Positions 34,215 through 45,333 of a stretch of DNA of 60,000 bases are shown piece by piece. A program made the translations under genes and the position numbers. Source of the DNA: Membranipora membranacea (lineage: Eukaryota; Bryozoa; Gymnolaemata; Cheilostomatida; Membraniporidae); NCBI GenBank assembly GCA_914767715.1, contig OU612072.1:26352001-26412000 (forward strand). Reading direction: 5' to 3'. Position 1 is the first letter of the stretch; each line of letters starts with the position of its first letter. Below the pieces are notes generated by a model. The model worked only from the letters and a program-made list of their open reading frames with translations, was not told the origin of the DNA and did no database searches.

Positions 34215-35572
34215 TTAGTAGTGTGGTTGACGGTGTGGTTGTCGGTGTGGTTGTCGGTGTGGTTGTCGGTGTGGTTGTCGGTGTGGTTGTCTGTGTGGTT
34301 GTCTGTGTGGTTGTCTGTGTGGCTGTGGATTGTAATGAGGCTCTGCAAAACAAAAAATGTTCCAGTAAGATGTATAAGAAGGAAAACCATTGATCTATCA
34401 TGAATGTAAGGTATTTTCTCATTTATGTTTTGAGAATAAATACTGACTACAATTTGCGAGTAATCAATTTATTACCTTGATATCACTTTAGCTCTGACTT
34501 GAATAAGCTGTGCTAGCATTGTTTTCACAGCTATAAAGTGTCACCTAAATATATGTTCACTTGTTTAGTAGTGTTGAAAGAGCTCCGAACTAGGAGCAGG
34601 TCAGTCGAGGCAGACAGCACACAATTTACTTTTACAGTAAATAGTTCAGAATTATTTACTTACTTGGTACATTTCTGGTTTGACTATCGGCTCCGTAGCA
34701 CTTGCGTCCTCCACATGATGGATATGGTTTGCTGCAGGTTCTGGTTCTGGTCTGTTTGTATGTGTGAGGGTTGTTAGACCAATTAGTCCAGTAAGCCCAT
34801 CCACCATTAACTACAAATACCATAAGTTCAAATTATACCTTCTGTTACTCTACATTATTGTGAGTTTGGTCATTGTCAACACAAATAAATTTACTCAAAT
34901 ATTCTCAGAATCTTAGTCAGATGCATTGGGAATCATTTCATTTTTCCTTCAATGTTTAAGGATAGTTCTTACCTGGGCAGCATTGGAGATTGCAGTACTT
35001 CATAGATTTCATTGGTCCAGCACAGTTGGAGTTTCCATGTGGTCCGTAGCCATAGACTTGCTTCTTCTCGCATGTTCTGTATCTGAATTGGATTCCTCCA
35101 CCACAAGGCTTAGAGCATCGTCCATATCGACCCCATGCACTCCATGAAGCGACTGCAAGGTGGAAAATATTTCTATGGGTTCTCTATTTAATAATAAATT
35201 TAAAACATTTTAATCATGACATATGAAAGTTTTTTATATCGGAACCATGAAAATTTATGTTTTAGATTCATCTCTCATAAGTTTACTTACCAGTGTAATG
35301 TGTTCTTGGTTTGTAGTGAGGTTGAACATGTGGTCTGTAGGGGGTAGGATCATGTGGTCTGTAGCGTCTGGAGGCGCTCACACATGCCACAGCAACGATA
35401 GCCAGGAGGATAAGCTTTGTCATAGCTACAATAGTGAGAATAAACCTGTTGATATGATTTATATCGTGCAATATTTGATTGACTGCTCTAAAAATATTAT
35501 TTAAAAACCTGATCTAGTTTCAATCCTTACACATTTCTGTTGATCGATAAATATGTTAAGCAACTTACCCAT
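34215..35572 (-). CDS. Gene E: secreted TSP1-domain protein with longest QPHR tail
   Basis: Exons: 35569-35572, 35291-35425, 34973-35152, 34664-34810 and 34215-34342, joining to 198 codons with TAA (197 aa), the longest of the nine. The arm is the middle class (SRRYRPHDPTPYR), as in gene B. Exon 3 is the GRC/GGG/CEKKQ/CAGPMK class, with WGRYGRC for the usual WGQYGRC. Exon 4 is the GGRKCYGADSQTRNVP class, so this gene combines a gene-B-like exon 2 and 3 with an exon 4 of the other class. The tail has eight QPHR units then QPHY, encoded by a near-perfect 12-bp tandem repeat. Splice sites are canonical. The function is unknown. Confidence 0.88.
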
Positions 35573-35635
35573 TTTAGTTGATCTTCCTATTGAATGCAAC
35601 AGTTGAATGATGTCAGTTCTCTCAACTGCATGCCC

Positions 35636-35642
35636 TTATATA
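35636..35642 (-). promoter_or_regulatory. Gene E TATA box
   Basis: The minus strand reads TATATAA, with its far end 70 bp from the ATG. The GATA site seen in six paralogs is changed to GATGAG here. Confidence 0.65.
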
Positions 35643-36959
35643 CCCACAAATCACAATGTTAATGGATGAGAGCCATCAATTATCTCAATATTCAGCAGTT
35701 GGATGCTTTCACCTCTCAATTCATGAGATACATCAATCTTCTGTGTAGGATATTATTTGATATTTTGACAACCAGCTAATGAGTTTCACTTGATTGGACC
35801 ATACTTTTGAGCGATATTATTTTTAACGATGGCGGCACCTGAGATTGATGTATCGGCGGCGGTTTTACTTTAATCTCATAATTGACAAATAAATATCACT
35901 TCCTAAGTATTTCCAATCACTGTAAACATCTTCACACCAAACATTTCAGAATTATAGACCCATGGGACAGAGTGAGAAATGTTGATGGAAGGTTGATCAA
36001 ATAATGTATTTATACATTACTGTCATTGATGGTGTATTGAGGGATCCACAAATATTCTTTTCTTATAGAAATTAAAGATTTAACAGATTTACTCAAGTTA
36101 ACTCAGTTAAATGTGTCAACAAATCCAAGTCATTCTCAGTTAGATGCAAAGCATTGCAGGGGTCAAATTCAGTAAATTTACCTACAAATAAATGGCTCTC
36201 AAGGAGAAACAGGACAACACGGTCAGAATAAGTCTAGTAGAATACTATGGTAACCAAGATGGGTGCCATGAAGATTCTTTGGTGAGGATACATACATCTG
36301 ACTACTAAGTTTGTTTAATAAACTTAATGCACCGATGTATGTGTTCCAACCAAAGAGTCTTCAATGCACCGATACAATGAAGGACTGACATCATCCAATG
36401 CTTCCCGTAGGTGCCAATCACACACTGAATATTTTAGAAAGCCTGATGCATCAGAGTCTTCCGCTTTCTAGACACAAAGTGAAGAGGATGTACAGGGATT
36501 GGCCTCAAAACATGATTCAAGGTTTGCCACTAAAAGCTCGTGTTTTGTGCAGAAATTGGTACCGTATTGTATGATGTATCCTTACTAAAATACTGACTCT
36601 TTTAGGTTTTGTTTTGAGACAACTTCAGTTTTAGGTTTCGGTCTTGGAATATCTGAAACACCACGGGAATGAATATTAGGCTCTAGTTATCAACTATAAA
36701 CGCATTGTATTTTGAAATGATTAAATTTATTTTATTTTGATTTGAAGTTAGTGCTGAATATGGCCATGAGCATTTATCAGAAAACTGTTACCACTTATTT
36801 ATAAGTCAATTGGTCATTTCGAATTTTTTTGTATGCATTTGGTTTGAATGTCTTTTTGTAGCTGATTTATCTAAATCTCTTGTGGCAGAAGCTACCGATT
36901 GGCCAATTTGTCTCAGGATCTCTTACATCAGTTACCTTGTTACCTTACCATTTGTTTGT

Positions 36960-37215
36960 TATATACATAACTGGTGGCAGTGAAGAGCCGCAGTCCTTAA
37001 TGGTTGAGATTACACTACCTTGTTATGATTTTCAACACTCATTCCTAGTCCATAAATCAGGGCAGGATGTCGAGTCTGACTTTTATTTAACACATCAGGA
37101 AACGACTTTACACTGCGGCAAATACATCAATCATTACAAGGAGCGCAGGTGACGCACCTGACCTGACAATGACCACATAATTTCTTAGCGATGATGTATT
37201 ATTACTTCCTTCAGC
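36960..37215 (+). repeat. R1 interspersed repeat (divergent), upstream of gene E
   Basis: A diverged subtype with CATAAATCAGGGCAGGATGT and CACATCAGGAAACGACTTTA. It lies 1.4 kb upstream of gene E. Confidence 0.6.
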
Positions 37216-37959
37216 TAATTGGGATATCAGATTTAATGACATTATAACCAAAAACACAGAGGAGTGACAGGGAACACCCACATGCGTTATCATCCTATAG
37301 AACAACCCTGCAGTGGATATACCAATTTTTCGTACAGTATTTTGATAGTAACAAGCTACAGGAAAACTAATAATCATCAACTCTCTTGGGGTGATATGGG
37401 AGGTATTTGTCAACCTTGCAATGTCTTAACCTTTCCTTGGTTATGTTGACCAGATCAAACAATAATTTGGCTGAGAAAAAGAAAAATTATGGTGCAAAAG
37501 TTCATTGTTGCACTTTACTTTAATCCAATACCATGTATGTTTTTATGACTGGTTCAATACCCAATATATATTAAGTATTACTACATAAAGATTGATGGAA
37601 AATCATCAAATTAACCGTACATCATCATACTCCTTTGGTCAAGAAAAGATTGATACCTGAGTATTTTAATGCCATTATTAATTGGCTGCAAAGGAGCTAG
37701 AAACTTGTCCCTAGCCAATCTTATTTACTTGAATCAAAATTATATACTTCAGGGTAATTTAAAATTACAAAAAAGCAGAATTATCAAAACAAACAAAAAT
37801 ATCAACTAGCTCTTGATTTAATACCAACAAAATTAAATCAGATTAAAACGGCTTTCAATAAACAAGCGCATCAAACTCGATTCCCGCAACTTTGTAAAAT
37901 TTTCTGTTTTCTTTTTGATCCACCATTATTTTTTGTAATGGGTTTTCACTTTTCACAGT

Positions 37960-38340
37960 TTGTCTTTTTAAATCACACACCATACATGCTTAATTGAGAC
38001 ATTGTTTCTGTGACAAGAAGGGGGTAGGGATGGGAGGTCGCATAGTTTGTGATACCACTTGGCGCAATGTCCCAAGCCCCGACATTGATTACTTTGCGGT
38101 GAATTGGGTAAATGGGTCTGAGACAAGCAAAAGTAAAATGCAAATGTAATGTAAATGCAAAAAAATTTGAATACACTACTGCCTTCCCCTCTATCCATTC
38201 CTCAGTGCCGGGTGAGTTAATAGAAATATATGGGAAGTAAAATGAACCGAAAATCAGAGGCTGATCATAATTTTGCCAGAGCATTGAATTTGCAGTGTCC
38301 TACTTTCTTCTCATTCTTTGTACTTCTCACTTAAGAATAT
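37960..38340 (+). repeat. Repeat R2, copy 2
   Basis: CTTGGCGCAATGTCCCAAG, GGTGAATTGGGTAAATGGG and GAGACAAGCAAAAGT, then TCTATCCATTCCTCAGTGCC. The closest relative is the copy at 59560. Confidence 0.6.
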
Positions 38341-39044
38341 GATGCGCCTGTGTGAGACTATATTATGGAGGCCTGTAGCCTAATGACCATCAGCCTTGTC
38401 ACGGGGTTGCAATAAATTAGAGTAAGACCTCCAAGAGTATCTATCTAAAGAGACCATGCAAATTACATATAGATATTGAAAATCAAAAGCTAAAATCAGA
38501 AAATATTTTGACCAAATAATGTGATTAATTATAATTTATCATGGATATAAATTTGATTTGGTGTGTTGTAAACGAACATTCACATTAAAGTGGCAAAAAA
38601 GGAAACAGATAAATCTTTTGTTGTGTGTCACAAAATTTTCATCCTCTTATTGGGGTCTAATTTGACCAATTGACCATATGACCAAGTTTTTCAAACTAAT
38701 TGATGGCCGCTGTCTATTTACAACTTATTCGCTGATGCGCAAGTCAACTATCCTATGATGATACCCTGGACCTGGATTTTGTATCATTCTCTCTACTTGC
38801 CTACTAACTTATAATAACAATGTTGATTGCCCAGGTCATTTTAAACAGAATAAGGTCAATTAAAGTATTGCAAGGTTGCACAGTATCTCCAATAGGCCTA
38901 TCACTCAAAAATATATGGAGATTATTAGTCCCACTGTATATGATTATAATAATGATGACAATTGACATTCATGGGCATATCAATGATTGTACTCTGTGAT
39001 AATTAGGCAGGTGGCTAATTAGAACTGTGGCTTCTGGTTATTCA

Positions 39045-39310
39045 TTCACGTAGGTTGTAATAAATGTTATTAACTCTTGAATCCCAATTAACTGGTTGAA
39101 GCTGTAAAAACACCTTTAACTAGGAAGTAAGCATTAGAATAATTTAGTTATTTGCCTATTTTGCAAAGTCACTTCCTGATAGGGCAAATCAATGTCAGAC
39201 TTGACACATTGCTGGGCTCCATCTTTTGGTGATTTATGGATTGGAGTGATAATTAACAGGGCAAGGGATGTAATCCAAACCATAAATCATCATAAGTAGG
39301 ACTATCAATC
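39045..39310 (-). repeat. R1 interspersed repeat, upstream of gene F
   Basis: On the plus strand it appears reversed: AATCCCAATTAACTGG, AAAGTCACTTCCTGATA, GGTGATTTATGGATTGGAGT. It lies 1.15 kb upstream of gene F. Confidence 0.68.
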
Positions 39311-39420
39311 TCTTCCTCCACTTGTTATTTATAAAAAAAACTAATCGAGGTAACGCATACATGCCTTTTTGACAAGCTCCCAGATTAGTAGAATTCACCA
39401 CCAGGCATCTCGAATAATCA

Positions 39421-39740
39421 GCTAATAGACAAATTCAAACCAAACCAAGAAATTTCTGGCAATAGTATGAGTCCAAAATATGTATTTCAATGTGGCATAA
39501 CAGCCTTCAAGGATGGATGCCCTTCCTGACACAACTGTGATAGGACAGGTATCAAACACAGGTCCAATACCCTGCCCATTGCACCACAGCCATTCCCTAT
39601 ATAAAACTAGGTAAATCATCTTACTACCATTATTAACAAGAGTTGATGCTTTCGGTATCGGTTTCGGAGGGATACAACATAAAATGATTGATGTATATAT
39701 GTCAGCGCAATAAACAAATGTTACCTTGACAATCATTGAT
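39421..39740 (-). repeat. tRNA-derived SINE
   Basis: The minus strand reads TGGTGCAATGG (fits A box TRGYNNANNNG) and, about 30 nt later, GTTTGATACC (near B box). GTGTCAGGAAGGGCATCC follows; I recognise this segment from SINEs of several animal groups. The remainder matches the copy at 53450-53620. Confidence 0.65.
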
Positions 39741-40358
39741 TGAGACTGATCCTAGTACACCCTCCTTTCCGTCCTAGCGAGGTGAAACCATTTTTTCTCA
39801 CCATACCTATAAAATTCCGAGAAATTTGGTATTCTAAGATAATCAGTGGATGTATGGGGCCTCTGCACAGCATTGTTGGATATCAATTTTTAATTCTAGC
39901 TCTGTGACAATAGCTAAGTCTTTACATTTTATGTGTAGGGCAGTCTATCATTTAATCTGTCCAGGTACGTTCTAACTGAGGTTCACTTTGGCAAGCAAAC
40001 AAATATTTTTGATGACTCAATATGCCATCAATCATCAAGAGTGATTACTCTTCCCTGTGGTTCAATATACTGAATCACATAAGAAAATTATTTTGGCTGT
40101 GATAGGAAGTAATTAGGAAGTGATATTTTCACTCGTGTCAAAGATTAGATTAAAGTTAAACTGCCGCCGACACATCAATTTTAGGTGCCGGCATTGTTAA
40201 ACGTTATTCAATATTGCTTGATAAGAATCATCCATGGCGTGAGTCTTATTGGCTGGTTATCGCATGCCAAGTAATATCCTACACAGATAATTAATGTCTT
40301 CCATTATTTGACAGGTGAAAGAGTCCCCCGCTGTTAAATATTGAGATTATTTATGGCC

Positions 40359-40395
40359 CTTATCTGTCAACATATGGCGGTCTGAGGGTATAAAA
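40359..40395 (+). promoter_or_regulatory. Gene F core promoter: GATA site and TATA box
   Basis: CTTATC (a reverse GATA site) is at 40359-40364 and TATAAAA at 40389-40395, with the ATG 70 bp after the TATA start. The same spacing occurs in gene I. Confidence 0.75.
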
Positions 40396-40458
40396 GGGCA
40401 TGCAGTTGAGAGAGCTGATATCATTCAACTGTTGCATTCAATAGGAAGATCAACTATA

Positions 40459-41760
40459 ATGGGTAAGTTGTTTGCCAACAACAGATTCAGAGAACAACAT
40501 AAATATGCTAGGACTGACACAATTTCATGATTTTCAATATTTCCAGAGCAGTCACTCAAATATTGTACCATACTAGTCATATCAACATCTTTTATTCTTA
40601 CTTATGTAGCTATGACAAAGCTTATCCTCCTGGCTATCGTTGCTGTGGCATGTGTATCTGCCTACAGACCCCATCGACAAAGCTACAGACCACATGCTCC
40701 TACTCACTACAGGCCACATGTTCAACCTCACTACAAACCAAGAACACATTATACTGGTAAGTAAACTCATGAGGAATAAATGTCAATTTAGATTTCGATA
40801 TATAAAAGGTTTCTTTTTACATGATTCAAATATTTGAATGAGTTTTTTTAAATGATGGGTTTGTAAAAATATGTTCCATCTTGCAGTTGCTACATGGAGT
40901 GCATGGGGTCAATATGGGCAATGCTCTAAGCCTTGTGGTAGAGGAATCCAATTCAGATACAGAACATGTGAGAGGAAGCAAGTCTATGGCTATGGACCAC
41001 ATGGAAACTCCAAATGTGCCGGACGAAACAAATCTATGAAGTACTGCAACCTGCATTGCTGCCCAGGTAAGAGACATCCTTCAAAGTAGAGAGAGAAATG
41101 AAAAGATTCCAAACGGCATATACGTCTGACTACAACTCTCAAAAGATTTAAGTCAAGTCAGCGTTGACTTTTACCAGACTGACCATCATATAGAGAAACA
41201 GAAAGTTTAAGGTGAACTTATTATTTTTGTAGTTAACGGTGGATGGGCTTACTGGACTAACTGGTCTAACAACCCTCACACATACAAACAGACCAGAACC
41301 AGAACCTGCAGCAAACCATATCCATCATGTGGAGGACGAAAGTGCTACGGAGCTGCTAGTCAAACCAGACATGTACCAAGTAAGTAAATAGTTCTAAGCA
41401 TTTCAAGATAAAAGTCAATACTGAGCTCTCTGATTATACTGACTGGCTCCTAGTTGGGATTTCTTTTGCACACTAGTACACAAGTGAAAATAAATTCAGG
41501 TGACATTTTACAGGAGTGTAAGCAATGCTAGAACAGCTCAGAAAGTTACAGGTTAATGGATATGAAGTCAACCAGTTTTTCTTTCAGCAAGTTTCCAGGA
41601 TGATTTTGATTCCAATACATAAAAGGAAATAATCTACATTGATAAATTCACAATCTAACTGAAAAATTTGTGTTTTGCAGAGCCTCATCCACAACCACAT
41701 TACAGACCACAACCACACCAACAACCACACCGACAACCACACAGACAACCACACTACTAA
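40459..41760 (+). CDS. Gene F: secreted TSP1-domain, His/Pro-rich protein (clearest copy)
   Basis: Exons: 40459-40462, 40610-40756, 40887-41066, 41233-41379 and 41681-41760, joining to 186 codons with TAA (185 aa). Residues about 1-19 are the signal peptide, ending CVSA before YRPH. An RPH-rich arm follows (long class). Next is a TSR of about 60 aa starting VATWSAWGQYGQC, with 7 Cys; its CSKPCG has Pro where the O-fucose consensus Cxx(S/T)C needs Ser/Thr. Then comes VNGGWAYWTNWS, a WxxWxxW C-mannosylation-type motif, in a module with only 3 Cys. The tail is a set of PHPQPHY, QPHQ and QPHR units. By hand count the mature chain has about 27 Lys/Arg, 16 His, 10 Cys and one acidic residue. N-W-S and N-K-S sequons are present. 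The chemistry suggests a secreted cationic, metal- or polyanion-binding protein, but this is inference. Confidence 0.9.
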
Positions 41761-44700
41761 GCAAATAATTGCAACTTGAACCCGACAGCTACTTTCTATG
41801 AGAGAAAAATACAGAAACTATTTTACATATTATTATCTATGTTAAATTTGTTTATTTTCTTTTTGTTTGTTGATTTTTTATCTTGTATTAACCGAAATGT
41901 TTTGTCTTATTAATTTGAAATAATACATTACTCATAGCATGAAAACCACCAACAGCAATAATCTGACTCGGCTTGCTAAAAGTTCTGAATTTTAGATTTG
42001 CTACAGCTAATTTTTGTGCTCAGAGGTGAAATTAATTACCCAATCATGCTAATCTGAGTCAATTTTGAGCTTTACAATTGCCGATATCTTATAATCAAAG
42101 AATGAGCCCAGTGCTCAGTCTCCAAGTGCAGTTTCTCAATTAGGAAATCCTGAAATACTTTCCCAGTCAATCCAGTTAAATAATTTGAACAGTGGCAAAA
42201 TACCAAACTGTGTTTGATCTGCAACTTCTTATACAATTTGGTAGCACTATTCTAGCAACAAAAAGTAACGTAATGCGCCAGATTGTCAGGATCCTTTATA
42301 TTAAATTTTTTTACTACTGGAATCCGTAAATCCAAAGTCTTGTCTTACTTGCTAGGAAAATCAAATCAAAGAGATGGTGATGTTACTAGCTCTCTCTTCA
42401 GCAAGCACTGTTTTCAACCATTCTTTAGCAATTGACCAGTGACTTGATTTTGATTGTATGTGATGTGGGTAAGATTAAAATCAGTACATAAATGAGAAGT
42501 ATACATAAAATTGGTAGCTTGAATCTTAACAGTCACATCTATTTTCCATTTTTATTGTTCTATTATGTATGAATTTGTTGACCTCCCAATAAATATGAGT
42601 TTCTTCAACAACTCAAGTTCTGCCACAACTTTGCAATTAATGTAGTGTCACGCTTAATTCTTACGTTGTAGACTTTTCATGTGAGACTAGGGCTTGTGTA
42701 AGACTTAAACGTAGAGACACAGGGGTTAGTAATAATGTATACTTTCTATATCCGGTTGGAAAGCTTGCTAGCTACTGATTGTCAAAAGCTCGTCAAAAAT
42801 TTGACCGATATTTTTATGTCATTTTATCAAAGAAATGAGGCCGAAAAGGCTGCTCTGAGCAAAGTCGATGGCTGAGTTAATTTGACTGCTAGAAATACAA
42901 AAACGAGTCATTTTTATTTTTAGAGATAAGGTTGACCCTAATGATATGGCATGTGGCTAGAAACCAACGGTTGCTCCTTGCTATCGCTTTGTGGTAGAGG
43001 TGATATAGTCACTTAATCTGAAATTACCATTTACTGGTTGGATTTATTTTAAAAGGCCTTCACTCAGAAAGTATGCATTCAATGTAGTAATTCATTTGTT
43101 TGACGTTGTGCAAAGTCACTTCTTGAAATGGTAGATTAGTGACAGACTTTAAACCTGTGATTTACCTTCTGGTGAGTTGTGGGGCTAAGAAAGATGATGA
43201 TAAACATAACAGGGAAATAATTATAATCCATTAATCATAATGAGTAGGAATGTTAATCTCCTCCTCCACCTGACTAAATAATATTAGTTTTAGAAAAAAA
43301 GGTAATTCAGAGTAACATATATGACAGTGTGATATGAAACCATGTGACAATCTCACTGAATGGAAGCATCAACCCATAAAAGATTTCTAAAAATCAGTTT
43401 AGAAAGACAGTCTCACAGTCACACAAATAAAAGCATGCTTATTGGACCTGCTGATGCACATATATCAGGTATCAGTGATGCGGTTGCAAAAGTTACAAAG
43501 ACTTTGGTTTCGAACAGAGGTTCTTCTTACTGCCCGCGATTTACTAAAGTCTATATAACACATGTTAGTGATGTGTTGGTCATACATCCCTCTTGTTACA
43601 CCGCTTCTGTGACTGTTATTCTCAATCCTGATAGATTGTCTGCTTATTTATCACTCATTCATTTCTCCACAAGGTGGTAGTGATCTATTTGCATCGGTAT
43701 TAAATTCCTGCTAAAGCAATAGCATAATTTGGTCAGTGACGACAGAGCTAGTCAGTTAGAGGGAAAACTAACATTATTACAGGTTACCGTTTAATACCTA
43801 GTGCCGTTGATGTGCTTGGACGTTCCTTCCAGACTCAAACAATCCTCAATTCACATGAAACTACTGGCACAGTTTCAGTGTAGTTTAATAAAACCTTCTA
43901 TCATCTATCTAGTGCTGGTCACCTTGGCAGCTGTATTCAGCAGATTTGTTGGCATGTTCATGTTTGGAAATGAATTAACTTGACAAGGAAGATTACTCCG
44001 ATCTGATCAACTCTAATAACCTTCAAATCAAGTATGGCTTCGTTTTAAATTGAAATGATAGGCACATTCCACGACGAACAAGATGATAAAACCACACAAA
44101 GGAGACGGGGGAAAAATGCTCATTTTGAAACGGCTTACTCTGAGCATTTGTCACAGCAACATTGCCAAAGAGAAAACTTCACTTGCTTGTCAATAATTTT
44201 AGTTGACATGCAAAACTTGATGAATAAACAGCTCATTTAGTCCTGGAGGTGATAAATCAAATCAAATATATCCAACCATTTTACCAGACATGCTAATAAA
44301 CTGGAAACAAGGAAGTCAGTGAAATGATAGATGTGGTGTCATATCAGGATAAGAAGGAGCAAGAGATTCATTGATTTAGGGATAATAGGAAGGCGAGACT
44401 ATCGTGAATAATCGAACCCTAATATTTATTTAAACGGTGTGATCAGATACCGCCAAATCAGGAAATAGGTAAAAAAACCAAAATTATTGTCTAATAAACC
44501 ATTTTTATACTCCGAGCTCGCATAATCAGGGATGGAATAAATCAATGTAAATCACATCTCAAGATTTCTAGAAAACATTGCATTCCGAAACATTTGGTAG
44601 TCTAATATAGAAAGTCAGCGTTGAACGCCTTTAGACAGAGTTGTAGGATTGTCTATTATTTTAAATTGTAATACTCAGTAATTACTTTCATGGTTACACA

Positions 44701-45263
44701 ACAAATTAAACCGGTGCAAGTTTGTGGTATTTATGTAGGCCAGTCTATCAATTTGATCACTGAAATGTTTTTCATCTGACTTAGGCGAACTTTGGTATTA
44801 CAACATGCAAACACTGAACTTTGGTAATTTGATGAAACCTATTAAATTACAATTATCTCCATATGCAATTGAATAGCACAATTTGCTCAATCACTCATTA
44901 TACCATTGATCATCAAGAGGGATGACTCTGTCCCATGGTTTCATATTTTCAAATTATATTAGATAAATATTTTTGCAGTGATTGGAAATAACTAGGAAGC
45001 GATATTTTACCAAAGCCAAACATGACATTAATGTGAACACTGCCGACTGTATATTACTATCAGGTGCCAGCGCATCAAATATTGTTATATATTACTTGAA
45101 AAGTATGATCCAATCAAGTGAAACTGATTAGCTGGTCGTCAAATTTGAATAAAGCATCCTAACAGATGATATATGTCTTCCATTAATTGACAGGTAAAAG
45201 CGTGCCGCTGTTAAATATTGAGATAATTAGTGGCTCTTTGTGTCAAGCATGGTGTTCTGAGGG
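41761..45263. other. Region between genes F and G
   Basis: 41761-42200 is the conserved 3' flank of gene F (AAATAATACATTACTCATAGC). An R1 copy lies at 43025. 44980-45260 is the conserved upstream block of gene G. The 106-codon ORF at 43360-43680 has no recognisable domain. Confidence 0.45.
43025..43270 (-). repeat. R1 interspersed repeat, upstream of gene G
   Basis: Reversed R1 landmarks (CAAAGTCACTTCTTGAAATG, TAATCTCCTCCTCCACCTGA). It lies about 2.1 kb upstream of gene G. Confidence 0.66.
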
Positions 45264-45270
45264 TATAAAA
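45264..45270 (+). promoter_or_regulatory. Gene G TATA box
   Basis: TATAAAA lies 70 bp upstream of the ATG. The GATA site of the paralogs is lost: the matching position reads TGGCTCTTTGTGTCA. Confidence 0.7.
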
Positions 45271-45333
45271 GAGCATGCAGTTGAGAGGACTGATATCATT
45301 CAACTGTTGCAATCAATAGGAAGATCAACCAAA

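Larger units (their letters stand above)
35643..39040. other. Upstream region of gene E and intergenic repeats
   Basis: 35643-35940 is the conserved upstream block. R1 at 36960 and R2 at 37960 follow. No credible gene. Confidence 0.45.

Noticed and set aside
34215-34342. Regular 12-bp repeats considered as a CRISPR-like array
   Set aside because: There are no spacers, the unit is coding and in frame, and the genome is eukaryotic.
40527-41077. Overlapping ORFs on both strands over exons 2 and 3 (for example HGVHGVNMDD-type and SYLCSYDKAYPPGY-type peptides)
   Set aside because: They recur only because the exons are conserved; the spliced TSP1 frame explains them.
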